From Dirofilaria immitis (Eukaryota; Nematoda; Chromadorea; Rhabditida; Onchocercidae): 64,000 nucleotides of DNA. The notes under the pieces were generated by a model that searched no databases, was not told the origin of the DNA, and saw only the letters and a program-made list of their open reading frames with translations. How positions within the stretch are numbered: position 1 is the first letter of the stretch; every line of letters starts with the position of its first letter. This document shows, one piece after another, positions 25,312 through 39,712 of this stretch. The position numbers were made by a program, and so were the translations under genes. The stretch is taken from contig JAKNDB010000088.1 of assembly GCA_024305405.1 (NCBI GenBank), positions 620,001-684,000 of the forward strand. Direction: 5' to 3'.

Positions 25312-28300
25312 TATTATTATTATTCATTTGTTGTAATGCTTTACACAACCACCATAGTCGTTCCATTAATTGTACTTCATTTTCATCCTTTGTTGAGATA
25401 GTTTCCATTGTTGATATTGTTGTTTCTTCTGTAGTAACTTTTTCTTGCTTATTTTCCGAACTGTTAGTATCCTCGATACTGATCTCTTTGGAACTATTTT
25501 CATCGATTATTTCAGCATTTCCAAGGCTAAAAATCAAACAAAAAAACGTCTTGGAATTTTAGAATACTAAAAATGAAACATTTAGTTTGGAATATTTAAA
25601 TTTTATAATTTCTTTTAACTTTTTAATAAAATTATTCATCTATTTTTCTTTTTGAGAAAGAAAAAAGAAAAATTCAAAAATTTCTTCCTTACTTTTTGAA
25701 TTCTCTTTACTTAAATTTTTAATCAATCTATTTTCTTTCTTTTCGTTCACAGTCGGGAATGTTTTAGCCGCTGCAATCATTTTATGTCGAAGTTGAAGTA
25801 ATTGCCATAATGGTATTGGTTTTGCTGATTTTTCTCTAACAATTGCTGCTGTTGTTGTTTTTGTTGTTGTTGGATAATTTGCAAAATTGTTTGTTGATTC
25901 TAAAATTTTCATTCTGATCAATTGTAACTAAATTTTTAACTTTATACTAAATCATTTCATTTCTTCTCTTCGCTAAAGAAAAAAGAAAATATATGTCTTA
26001 AATCATTTTGCATTATCTTTCATCAATTATGCCAAAATATAAAATGTTTAGAGAATTGAAATTTATATTATCTTGGATAATCAATCAATAAATTTATCAA
26101 TTATCATCATCATCGCATGTTTGATGATATATCTGTAAAAATTATGCATTTAAAAGGTGAGCAAGTTTCCTAATTTATTTTTATCACTTTTACTGTGATA
26201 TTGCAAAAATTAATTCATCCTAGTAATATCAGTAATTACGATTAAATTTAATACTTCATTATCACTTTCCGAATTTTTACTGTTTTCATCAATGATTGTT
26301 GTATTTAGGATTCCATGTTCCGAATCACATATTGCTGTTGCATAGCATCGTGAAATCATCTATTAAAAAAAGTAGTAAAATTTAAAAATATTTTTATTGA
26401 AATTTCAAATATTCAAATTAATTAAAAAAAAATTGAATGAATTCTCAATTTAATGCAATCGATCATTTGATCATCTCTGTCAAGTGTCAGTGAAAATTGA
26501 TTGATTGATTGATTGAAATTTTAAATATTTACTTTGTCCAGTTGTAATGTATCGGATGAAATTTTCTTTTAAGAAATTGCAAATAAATAAATTAATAAAT
26601 TGAGATTAATGAAATTCAAATTATTTTGTAAAATTTAAAATTTCGAAAATCTAAAATTTTTTTTTTTTTGTAAACAAACCTGACGAATGTAACTTTTTGC
26701 TTTGTATGGATCATTTTGATATTTCGCAAGGAATTGATCATATGCGGAATTATTTTTACAATATATTGGATCAGATATATCTTGACATTGAAATTCCAAT
26801 ATTTCACCTATGAAATTTTAATGGTGAAATAGATAAATCATAGGTTTAATGATAAAATAGATAAATCATCGGGAAATACTTTTTTTTCTAAATCAATCAT
26901 TTGTTTTGCTTTAAAGAATTTCTGATATTTTTCTTCATATCAGCAATGATAAATGTAAAGTAAATTGATTTGTAAACGAAAATATATTATTTATATCATT
27001 TTAATATTTTGATTAAAAATTTTTACAATTCTAATTTGACTTCCGTGATTCCGTGATTATCCACGTATATTACGTCACGTATTGTTAAGAAAATTTTATG
27101 TAAAATTATTTTTCAAATTTTAATATTAAAAAATGGATTATTAATATAATATTAATTTTCTTACTCAATCAATTGTTTTGCTTATTTTATCGAAAAATAA
27201 TTTTGCATTTATCAAAAACCTTATGCAAAATAATTTCTCTTAAATTTTAATTTCTAAGCCAAAAAAGAGCATTATGTTATATGTATTGATAAGAAATGAT
27301 ATTAACAAGATTAATTGACAACTTATATTTTGTATAAATAAATTAATAAACAATTAGCTTACCTTGTTACATAAATAAATAAGGTACTAAACAATTAGTT
27401 TACCTTATTACATAAACGAATAAATTAATAAACAGTTGGCTTACCTTGTTGCATAAATAAATAAAATAATAAATAATCAGTTTACTTCGTCACGCATAAA
27501 TAAATAATAACAAACAATTAGTTTGCCTTGTTACATAAATAAATTAAACAATAAACAACTAATTAGTCTACCCTATTATATAAACGAATAAATTAATAAA
27601 CAGTTAACTTACCTTGTTGCATAAATAAATTAAACAATAAACAATTAATTAGTTTACCATATTATATAAACGAATAAATTAATAAACAGTTAGCTTACCT
27701 TGTTCGTAACAATAATTAAAACACATTATGCCAAAACCAATTTGTTGACAAATATTATTATTAATATTGTTTTGATAAATATTTTCACATGTTTGTTTAT
27801 ACTAAAATAAGAATTTTTGAAAAGATAAATTTATTGATTGATGCTAAAATTAAAAAAAAATCCGATAATTTAAGGCTTATAATTCTCAAAAATTTTTCAT
27901 TAAAAAAAAAAAATTAAACCTTAAAATTTGAGCCAATAGGTTTATGAGCGCCAGGACATGGTAAAATCCATGTCTTATCGATAAGCGAAAGAAGATTATT
28001 CAATTTTTCAACATCCAATACTTTGATATTTGTTAAACGTAAATTTGATAATGATTCGGTAACATCTTTTTTAATGATTGTTCGATATTTGATATAAATT
28101 GACCTATAATAATTTAACTTATCAAAAGTTTGCAAAAAAATTTTAGTGAATAACGTTCAGCTAATCGAAATATTTATGATAAAAATGATAACCTTTAGTT
28201 GATTAAAATATCTAAAGAAATGAGCAAAATATACTCATCGAATTCATTGTTATTTTTTTGATGTCTTGTTAAAACAAGCTTTTTTCTTTTATCAAGCAAA

Positions 28301-29694
28301 TGATAAAACGATAAAAATGATAACCTTCAGCTGATCGAAATATCCAAAGAAATGAGCAAAATAAGTTTACTGATAACGATAATTCTAACGTCATATTTCA
28401 AACTTTAAAACTTTGCAATTCTGAAATTTTACTATTTTCTTCAGTAATAAATTTAACTTTCAAATTTAATTTATCAATTTTTTTGTTCTCAAATCAAGTT
28501 ATTGAGTATTAAGTGATAAGGAATTTGTTAATTAGATCGAAGAATGAAATTGTTCAAAAAATAAAACTTATCAAAGATAAAAATTTTTAAAATGAAATTT
28601 TATAATTTTCATATGAAATTGATAAATTAAATTTTTAATGAAATGTGTACTTAATAAAAGTATTTCAAAAATTAATTGGTTAAAATTTAGTACTAAAATT
28701 TTATTATTCCATTATTCATCAAGTTTTCCCTTTTTTTTTTTTTGTTCCTAATCATTTTTTGATTTATAATTTCGTTGATGATTATTTAAGGGAAATAAAA
28801 CAAAAACTTATCATAAAACAATCAATTAATTTATCAATAAAAAAACTAAATTTAGAAAAGAGAATTTAATTTATAATTAAAAATTAAAAAATTATTTTAT
28901 TCATTAATATATATATTTATATATTTCTAAAATTTGATTAAATTAAAAATATTTTTTGTTATTAAATTAATTAATTAAAAGTAAATTAAACACAAGCAAT
29001 TAATTATCCAAATATTTCACATATATTAATTCAAATAATTAAGCCAAAGTTGAATGAAAATTCAAAAATAAACAAACGAAATAAATAAATTTTAATAAAT
29101 ATTTAAATACTGTAAGAAAATATATTTTTCTCTATTATTTTGAAATAATTTAAATTAATTTTTAATTCGATAAAATAAAAATAATTTTAATTAAATTTAA
29201 TTAACCGACAAATTATTGGAATTAATGTAATTAAAAATTTTAATTAATAATACTAAAATAAAAGTAATTGAAAATTTTAATTAAACAGACATTAGTAGAA
29301 TTAAAAATAAAAAAAAAAATCAGCAATACTTGATAACATTAAATCTTCTATCAAATATTTAAATATGATAAATGATATATATCAATTGTTAACATGCACA
29401 TATATATGTATGATAATTTGTATTTAATAAATTTTAATTAAAATAAATTTATCAAATAGAAATTAAACAAAGGAAAAAAAAGAGATAAAAATGTGAAGTC
29501 GAGAAAAGCTTAAATTGTAAAGTTTATACCGCTAATGGCTTTCTTGCGGTTTTTCGTTTGTTTAATTTAAATACTATTTGACGTAAACGATCATTTTTCG
29601 ATACAATTAATCGTATATAACTATTGAAAAATGTTAAAATATCAACAACGAAATAACTGTCACGATTGGTAAACTTTGAAATGGGCAAAATTCT
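25250..29694 (-). CDS. Unidentified Cys-containing protein gene
   Basis: Function unknown. Exons supported by phase and splice sites (minus): 28103-27920, 27801-27699, 26807-26680, 26359-26281, 25913-about 25703, 25526-25250. A possible 5' exon is at 29694-about 29525, but its phase does not match directly. Residues show a Cys-rich middle (ILPCPGAHKPIGSNF, YKQTCENIY, IGFGIMCFNYCYEQG, EFQCQDISDPIYC, MISRCYATAICD). That suggests an extracellular or luminal disulfide-bonded domain. A basic Thr/Ala-rich linker follows, then an acidic Ser/Thr tail ending in an Asn run (N5SN9) encoded by AAT repeats. To keep frame, exons 26359-26281 and 25913-25703 each need one more A in an A run, as seen elsewhere in the window. 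I cannot name the family. Confidence 0.55.
27355..27700. repeat. About 41-bp tandem array copying a splice donor, 8 units
   Basis: Each unit starts with a variant of GCTTACCTTGTT (minus strand AACAAG|GTAAGC) and continues with ATAAATAAAT-type sequence. Two unit types alternate, giving an 82-84 bp higher-order period. The array ends at the true donor of exon 27801-27699, whose exon-intron junction is the same sequence. Confidence 0.85.
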
Positions 29695-29810
29695 TATGGT
29701 AAATGAAAGAAAAAAAAGTTTAAAAAATTATTTTATAAAAAAAAAAAAATGAATCAAAAGTGAATCATTGGAAAACCATTAAAAAAAAAAATCATTTATT
29801 ATTTAAAAAA

Positions 29811-30545
<735 letters not shown>

Positions 30546-30817
30546 ATGGATTAAAATTATCAAATCAAATTAAATGTAATTTAAAAATTGCCTAAATTCT
30601 TTTTCATATCTTAACATTTTATCAAAAATTGCAATTAAATAATAAAATATTTTGAAAAAATAAAATTTAATTTTTAAATTTTTGAAATTAATTCGTTCGT
30701 TAATAATTCAATGCAATGATTATGTCGCATTGAAATTATCAAAGACTTTTTCTTACTCCTAAAATCTATCAGTTAAAAACTGAATAATTAAAATTTATTT
30801 TTGATTTAAATGCAAAA

Positions 30818-30889
30818 CACACACAGACACACACACACACACACACATACACACACACATACACACACACATACACACACACATACACA

Positions 30890-30925
<36 letters not shown>
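30818..30925. repeat. (CA)n with regular CATA interruptions
   Basis: About 108 bp of AC dinucleotides. In the centre a 12-bp period (ACACACACATAC) repeats five times. Confidence 0.95.
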
Positions 30926-30927
<2 letters not shown>

Positions 30928-32284
30928 CAAATGTTTAAAATTTCAATTATTTAATTTAATTAACCGGTGAATAATTCAATGATAAGGATACAGTAACACA
31001 TATCCTCTTTATCATATCAATTTCTTATCATTTCTTCGTTTTTTTTTTTATTTTATTTGTATCAATTTTTTTTAATCAAAATGTTTAAATTTTAATATTT
31101 AATTTAATTAAAAGAATAAGGTTTGTTAAGCAAAATTAAATATCAAATGATAAAAATGCAATAGCATCGATTGCCTCCCTACACATAATTTTCTTATCAC
31201 TTCTTACTATTACGTAATTCACGTACGTTTCATATATCCACGAAAGTGTAACATGCATTCGACGGATGAGTGCCAATTTGCGACAGTTCATTATTATATT
31301 TATTCATACACATGTGACTCTACACACTATTTTTTTTCTTTGAATTTATCGCTGATGTATTTGATGCTGCTGTTGGCTTTACTATGGAGATGAATGTTCA
31401 CGTGCGTCTTCTTTACGCACGTCTAAATTCTGAAGTTCCAATATCACGTATTTTATTTTATTTTTCAAACAGTGATGTTGTTAAATGTTTTTCGATCTTG
31501 AAATTAAGTTTATTTATCTTGTAAGTGTATATGTGTGTCCGTACGTACATGTATATCAGTTAGGAAATTAATTAATTAATTAAGATGATGGTGATAATAG
31601 TAAACTTAAACGTTTATGTAATCCGTTATTTTGAAAGGCGATAAAGAAATTCTGATAAAATACTTTCGAGACATACTGATACGGGCATTTAGGAAATCCC
31701 TTGATGTAGGAATTTGAGACATTCTGATGCAGAAAATTGGTAATATTCTGATAAATAATGATGAGAAGGAAATATATGATAGTGGAAATTTGAAACTACC
31801 AAAAATTTCCATTTCTTAATAATTTGATATTTATTAAATTTCATAAGCAATTTGTCTCATTTTTTTCTACATCGAAATTTTATCAATTTTATCAATCTTA
31901 GATCGAAGCTTTATCAATTTTACTTTTATCTTTTCTTTTCAAATGAATGCAACGAGTTGTAATTATTGGTAAATTGTCTATAATTAAAATGTTGTTTCCA
32001 TTATTTATGCATAGAAGTTATTTGTGAACAAAATTTTGTATTATTTTTAAATCGTTTATCATACTATATGATTATTTATAATGGATGATTATGCCAAAAG
32101 AGGTAGATTTTATGGGGCCAACATCTGAAATTAATACTTGAATTTGTTGTGTATATACATGGGTTTGTGTCGTTTTGTTTTATTTTTCGAAAATGAAAGT
32201 ACAAGTATTTGCAGCAAATTGTACCGGTCAAGAAAAAAACGAAAAAATATTGCAGAGAATTGTATCTATCATCAATTGATAGTT
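30926..32284. other. Intergenic, upstream of COQ6
   Basis: No conserved frame. It contains a CACGTG E-box inside an 8-bp inverted repeat (ACGTGCGT at 31400-31407, ACGCACGT at 31415-31422, 7-nt loop) and an ATTA repeat near 31565. A likely spliced-leader acceptor (ATATTGCAG) ends at 32255. Confidence 0.4.
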
Positions 32285-35200
32285 ATGTTATCGAGAATTT
32301 ATTCATTATCACGATGTTTGTATAGTTCGGGAGTAACAACAACAAACAATTCTTTCTATGATATCATCATAATTGGTGGTGGAATGGTTGGTAATGCGAT
32401 GGCTTGCTCTATTGGTTAATTATTCAACTTTGATATAATTTGGTGGATATTCTTGACTATTTTATTCATATTTATTTCATTTTCCATACTAGATATAATA
32501 TAATTATTTTGAAATTTAAACTAAGAAGAATGTGAGTATAAAAGAGAATTACAATTATAATTATTAAAATATAAATATCTTTGAAATAGTTTTAAAAATA
32601 TATAATTTTTAACATCATTGTTGTTTTAAATAATGTAAATTATGTTTTTTTTTTGATTTAGGATTAAATGAACGTTTGAAATCGAAGAATGTACTTGTAT
32701 TGGATTCATCAGAAATTAAAGCACCAACAAAGAACTCGCCTTATGGATATCGAGTTACTGCAGTAGCGCCTCATTCTGTATCACTTTTTCAAAGTAAGAT
32801 TAATTCATCTAGTTTGTTTGGATATTTTCGTATTATTCTTGAATCCAATTTTTGCTTCATGTAGCAATAAATTTACAGAATTAGGAATTTGGGATGATCT
32901 TGTGAATCTCAGAGTGAAACGAGTCGATAGACTTCAGGTTTGATACTTTGAAAATTATTTAAGACAGCTAATAAGATATAATGTCTTCGTAAAGATTGAT
33001 TGATTATGAAGCAGTAGTACAGTTAACACTTAAATATCATAATCATAAATAAAATTTCAATTAACTGAATTCTCCGGAATCATTCATAGATACTTTGTGG
33101 TTTGTTTTAAAACCTTTCACTCATAATGAAAAATCTAATCCATTCGAAATTAATTTGTAGAATAGAATTTTATTGACCAGCTACGAGATAATATTTATCT
33201 ATATATTCAGGTTCTGGATAGCTGTTCGCATTCGTCAATACGATTTGCACAACCGGATCCATGCAACGAAGTCGCCTATATGATCGAAAACAATGCGATC
33301 ATCGGATTTCTTTCTAATCGTATCAGAAAAAGCTGCCCGAATGTTACAATTAGGACGAAAGTAAAAGTAGTTGACTGTAGGTATGACGATAAAGGAAAAA
33401 ATTTGTATCTTAAGACTTTACAATTTCTAAATATTACGTGTTTTATCGTGCTAACATCACGAATTGCATATTCACAAAAAATTTTTGTAGAACTCCATCT
33501 GGTTTGGATGAATTTGCTACAGTTGAACTGGATGATGGAACGAAATTGCAAACATCTCTTATTGTTAGTATTTTCTAAATTCTGTGAAATTTTGCAACGG
33601 CATTCATGTTTAATTATTAATTTGGAGAAAGATGAGAATGTATTGACTAAACTAATTATTGTTTTTTTATAATCAAAAATATATGAATAATGAGAGCAAT
33701 TAGATAATTGTGGGATTGAAGCCATTAAATTTTTGTTGATAAGGATCAAGAAAAAAATTTTGCAGATTGGTGCCGATGGTGCTAGAAGTATGGTGAGAGA
33801 TATGCTTGATTTCAAATATACCTCGTGGGGATATGGGCAATCAGCAATAGTTGCAAATCTTCAAGTGCAAGCTGTAAGTTTTTCTATTTTCTGATTGTAT
33901 CATTACACTTTTTACTTCAAGAATGAAACTTATGTATCATCTTAGGATTTTTGTCTTTGTTATCTGTCATCATGGGATTAATTCTTTATATGTAAACATA
34001 ATTTCTTGCTCTTAATTAAATTAGTAGCATTTAATTTTTATTCTTCTCAATTTATCATATGCCTCAAGTTATTATGCATTGTTATATGCGAAATTAGTAG
34101 TTTTCATTAATTTATCTAACAAATTAGGGTAGATATTTTAGGCATATTTCGTATTCTTTGAAAAGTTTCGTATCATTTCTCATTCTTCCTAAGTTGAATT
34201 ATGAAGATATAATAAAATTTCTTGTTTTGTTTTATGTTTAGGATGTAATAAGCATATTTCTTCCTGCTTATAAAAATCGATCTTCGGCTTTCTTTCAATA
34301 AATTGTGACATATCTTAGTAATATAAGTAAAGTTTTGATTGCGGAAAATATATTCGAAATAACAATCATTTCAGACGGAAAACAATTCTGTTGCATGGGA
34401 AAGATTTACGCCAAGTGGTCCAGTAGCTCTTTACCACTTACTGAGAATATGAGCTCAGTGACATGGTCAACAAGTACAGAGCACGCCGAAGAATTACTTT
34501 CATTATCACCAGAAGAATTTGTTAATGAACTCAATGATTTTTTGGTAAACATTTTGATTTAAATATCAAAATCTTTAATTTCGATATTTTCTGCCAATTC
34601 TCATTTTTTGGTATTTGAGTTATCTATTAACTGTCATAGTATTGTTAATGGAATGGAAAATGAACATAATTTAGATATTTTAATGATGTTTTAAGCGTTT
34701 ATGAAATGTTTTATGATTTTGTCGGGATTTTAAAAGCTTTTGGAAACTCATGGAAATTTATATATATTATATGAATATTCATCTCATGAAGAATTACATA
34801 CATGAATTTATGCAGTATGTGACATACAACTTGAAATTACTAGAACCAGTGAATCTAGAGACTAATACAAGTTTATTGAGAAAAATACTTGAATTTTTCT
34901 CTATTTCTTTAGAAAAAAGAAAATATTTTCAGACCACTGATATTCATCAAGATTCCATAACCAATCAATTTTTATCACTAACGGACCAAATATTAAAAGG
35001 AGTATTTTCCATAAGTGAAAAGCCAAGATATACGTTTCCGACAGTTATATCTGTGTATGAAGGTACTCGTGCCGGATTTCCATTAGCTTTTGGACATACT
35101 TATAGTTATGTTATACCAAGAGCAGCATTGATTGGGTTAGTTTTTATATGCTTATTCAACGGAATGCACTATTATAGCTTTTAAAATAATCGAACCTTTT

Positions 35201-36083
35201 TCATTAGCAAATATATATAAATTGAATTGGTCTTACAATTAATGATTCATGATTGAATTAAGGTATGAAAAGATTTAAAACTTTTTAGAGATGCTGCTCA
35301 TCGTACTCATCCTTTAGCTGGACAAGGAGTTAATCTTGGATGGAGTGATGTGAAAATATTGCTAAGTTGTCTAGAGCAATGTGCAATCGATGGCGGTGAT
35401 TTAGGTAAAGCAAACAAAAAAAAACCACTTAGGTTTTTCTTTTTATTTGGAAAGGATTATAATTTCGACGAATATTGCAGGTTCGCTTACATATTTGTCT
35501 AACTACGATACACAAGGACAGCGGCGAAATGTACCTGTGCAAGTGGCATGCGATTGGCTGAATAGACTTTATTTGACGAGTAGTACGCCATTTATCCTTA
35601 TACGTTCCTTTGGTCTTAATATGGTCGATAGATTTACACCTTTAAAAGTATACTTTTTTGCAGCGATTTGGACAATTTGCCAATTAATATCAAAATAATT
35701 ATTTTTTTCAAATATATTGAGATTTTAAAGTGTTGATAAAAGTTCAAATTTCGATCATTTTCATGTGTCTTCTTGCTTAATATTTAGAAAAAGTCGAGAA
35801 TATTATCATTCCATGTCAAAAAGTATAGATAGTTTTATACAATAGGATATTCTTAGATAGATATCTTTAATCTCTTTCAAGAAAATATCATTCAATACGT
35901 TTTATTTTTGCAATTATACTTTTTGTGTAATTTTCTTACTGGAGCATATTTTTAAAGCAATGATTGCTTCATATTATAATAATTATTATTTTGTCATTCA
36001 AAAGAAATAGTGAATTTGTTTATCTCACTTTATTTTTATCAAAAAAATTACAGGATCTTATCGTTTATCGAACGTCAACTTAA
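32285..36083 (+). CDS. coq-6: Ubiquinone biosynthesis monooxygenase COQ6
   Basis: FAD-dependent hydroxylase acting on the coenzyme Q ring precursor at the mitochondrial inner membrane. Exons: 32285-32414, 32662-32793, 32879-32937, 33211-33380, 33491-33563, 33766-33873, 34375-34544, 34933-35135, 35289-35404, 35481-35647, 36054-36083. The first 20 or so residues are a Ser/Arg-rich transit peptide ([15 protein letters not shown]). Then come the FAD dinucleotide motif [14 protein letters not shown], the second flavin motif [11 protein letters not shown], and [16 protein letters not shown], all diagnostic of the UbiH/COQ6 family. Length of about 455 aa is normal. One T is missing at 34430-34432 (CTCTTTACC), shifting out of the conserved [18 protein letters not shown] stretch. 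Exon 3 uses a TTACAG acceptor at 32877-32878 rather than the earlier TGTAG. The start was chosen 29 nt after a TTGCAG acceptor; an upstream in-frame ATG at 32138 would add an untypical extension. Confidence 0.96.
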
Positions 36084-37348
36084 GCAATGCATCGAACATG
36101 TCAACGGTATTGATAACAGCATGCAGTTAGCAATAATAATAGAAGCAATAATGGAATAGTCAAGTAAAAACAGTTAAGAAGCAATCATCGATATTATTTA
36201 GCTTTCGTGATGATTATCCATAGGATTCTTTAAGGTAAATTCTCAGTGTGAACGAATAAATAATTTCAGATGTAGTTGATGTTTTTCAATTAATAGTTGA
36301 GGTTATTTTTGATATGTGCCTAACAGATTCTTATTAATAGTTTAAATAACACATTTGATGATTTTTTTATCTTTTGCCATGAAAATATTTAAGATGGTGA
36401 AATGTAATTAATCAACTTAGTTTAGTTTGAAAGAAAGTCGAAATAACTTTTAAGATAGCACAGTTGACAATTTCGAAAATGAAAACTCAAACAAAAGAAT
36501 TAAATTTAGAATCATAAAAATATTGGATGTGTATGAGATAGAAAGTTAGTTAATTGTTAACATTTCTCTATTTCGTTTACTTGTTATATTATCTGTTACT
36601 TATTGTTATTCAACAATTAATGGCTGTAAATTAATAGTCAGTAATAAAAAAAAGAAATTTTTTTCATAAATGGATGAAAAACAATGCAAAAACACATTAT
36701 TGCCATCAAAAGATCAAAATATTAAAGTATAATATAAGAAGAAGATAATCAAAATTTCAACTATTATCATTTAATATTGCAAAAAATATTCATTATCATT
36801 TGGCAAAGCATTTCTTTTCATATCTTTGATCTATTCCAATATTTTCAAATGGATTGATATAGTTTTATTTTATGAAATGAATTGATCGAAATTAACTTTC
36901 ATGCGTGAATTAAGCCTTTTGCTGTTTAAATTAACATTGAAATTATTTTTGACAAGAAAAAAAAGATTGTATAGAAGAACAAATTTTTATAAAAATTTCA
37001 AATTCTCAAAAATTAACAAAATTTTAGCCAATAATATTTAATAATAATTTGGAGTAATATATGAATAAATAATAAAACTTTTTTATTTTATTTATCATAT
37101 CTTATCATAAAATTCCAGCATATTAGATATAATAGTATTCGTCTTTTTTGTTTATCCTTATTTATAAATTATTTTCCAAATCTTATATTTCTAGAATAAT
37201 AAGTAGATATTGTTTAGTTTATTCCGGAATATTCTTCTCTTCAAATATACGCGCTTAAAATGATAAGTAATGCAATGTTGGATCATTATTATGATTATCA
37301 AATTATTATAGTGATATATATCTAATATCTATCTATGTATATACAGTT
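36084..37348. other. Intergenic between COQ6 and the kinase paralogue
   Basis: AT-rich, no conserved frame. The 3' UTR of COQ6 probably ends early here. The kinase start lies 2 nt after an ATACAG acceptor (37345-37346). Confidence 0.4.
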
Positions 37349-39258
37349 ATGGCTGAATATCAAGTATCTAGGGAATCACAAAAATCGCCTGAAATACAAC
37401 AATATGTTGAGGAACCTTGGCCAAACGATAAGAATGAATATAAATTGGAGGAAATTATTGGAAAAGGTTCAACTGCTACCGTTTATAAGGTTTATATTAT
37501 AGAAAATATCATTTATTGATTTATGTCTTATTTTTATTTTTATATTTAAACGTAAACTTGGCTAGGCTACAAATTATTCTTTTTTTTTGCTTTAACTTGG
37601 GCAAATTTAATTTAAAACATGAATATATGTATCAAATAAGAGAATTTAGCCTAGTCAAATTTAATTTAAAACATGAATATATGTATCAAATAAGAGAATT
37701 TAGCCTAGTCAAATTTAATTTAAAACATGAATATATGTATCAAATAAGAGAATTTAGCCTAGTCAAATTTAATTTAAAATATGGATATGTATATCAAATA
37801 AAAGAAAAGATTTTTGATTTCTCATTTTTTCCTTTTTGTTTTTGAGAAATTTCATTATCATTTATAAAAGATAATGAAATGAATATAAATTAACATATCA
37901 ATTTCGATATGATTTTTTTCTCTTAAAGAAATTAAATAAATTAATTTAACATTAATTATGGAGGAGAAAAATAAATGATAGTATTGAATTTTATATTATT
38001 AAATTTTTAGATGTTAAATTAATTTTAATATTAATTTATAAATGAGATGAACAAAGTTTTTCTTATCATAGATTGATAAGATTTAGTAACAATTAAATTT
38101 TTATCATAATTAGAAGCAAAAAGTTATGGAAAAAAAGAGTTGATTAATTATAAAAATGATAATACATTATGATTATTGAATTATTTGTTTTGGTATAATA
38201 TTATATATTCTTATTTTCTTTCATGTTTTTTCCTTCTAACTTTGATTTCTGTCTTATCAATCTATGATATAGAAAACTATATCATAGATTGATAAATGAT
38301 CATCAAACTTTTCCTTATAAGCTATCAAATCTTTTATTTTCCCTGTAACTTTGATTTCTATCTTATTTTACTTGGTAAAAAGCGTATCATAGATTGATAA
38401 ATATTTATCAAACTATCCCTCATAAACTATCAAATCATTTTTTATTTTTCTCTCTAATTTTGATTTCCATCTTATTTTGTTTGATAAAGAAAAACTTTAT
38501 CATTGATTGATAAATGATCACCAAACTTTCTCCCATAAGCTATCAAAATTTTTTTTGTTCTCCTCTAACTTTGATTTCTATCTTTATTTTGTTTGATAAA
38601 AAAACTTTATCATTGATTGATAAATAATCATCACACTTTCGCTCATAAATTATATCAAGCCAACAACATATATAAATCATAAAAAGTATTGATTAAAAAG
38701 AATGTCAATATATATAAATGATAAAAGTATTGATTGAAAAAATGCCAATATATATAAATGATAAAAGTATTGATTTTTTTTTGTTTTGCCATATTTTAAT
38801 AAAATTTTTAATTTTATTAAAAGAATCGTTTTTTTTCTTTTTTAGAGTTTATATAACAAACAAAAACAAATATGTGCGATCAAACGTATTAATTTGGAAA
38901 AATGTGATTTAGCACAATTAGGACGACAAATTGAGGTATTAATTAATTTATTTATTTTTTTTAAATACTAAAAATAAACGAAAAGAATGATATAAATGAT
39001 TATTTGAAATGAATAATTTAATTTATAATATGATTAATTAATTATTTGAAATTAATAAATTAATTGAATTATAATTGTTATGAAAAAATATTTATCTTTT
39101 AGACACTAAAAGCATGTCGACATCCTAATATTGTTAATTGTTATGCGTCATTTTATGTTGAACATGAAGTATGGATAGTGATGCGATTATTTGATCGTGG
39201 AAGTTTACGACAAATTATGGATCGTCAAATTTTGGTAAATATTTTTGGAACAATTAAA

Positions 39259-39318
<60 letters not shown>

Positions 39319-39500
39319 AAAATTATATGTAAGATAGTAAGTTTTGATTTTATTCAAAATTCTAATTTCCCATATGCAAATATTATTATTCATTTTAATT
39401 TTCATACATATTAATAATTAAAATATTAACTTAATAGCAGCATAAAATTAATCATAAATAATTTTTAGTATATAAAATAAATTATTTTAATTATGAAATG

Positions 39501-39536
<36 letters not shown>

Positions 39537-39677
39537 ATACATCGGTGAAGGCGGACTGCGATTCCGAGAAGAGTCATTTCATAAAATGACGAAGCTGATT
39601 CTCGATGGTATTGACAAATTTCTGACTGTCATTCATTTGATATCGCAGAATCAGTACATCTGATCACGCATTCAAAG

Positions 39678-39712
<35 letters not shown>

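Noticed and set aside
34375..34562. Programmed ribosomal frameshifting in COQ6 and GCK-3
   Set aside because: No known slippery site and structure; the same pattern appears across functionally unrelated genes and always needs one extra base of the local run.
37516..37845. Repeat protein with an 18-residue unit (NLKHEYMYQIREF)
   Set aside because: Arises from a 54-bp intronic tandem repeat; no splice or homology support.
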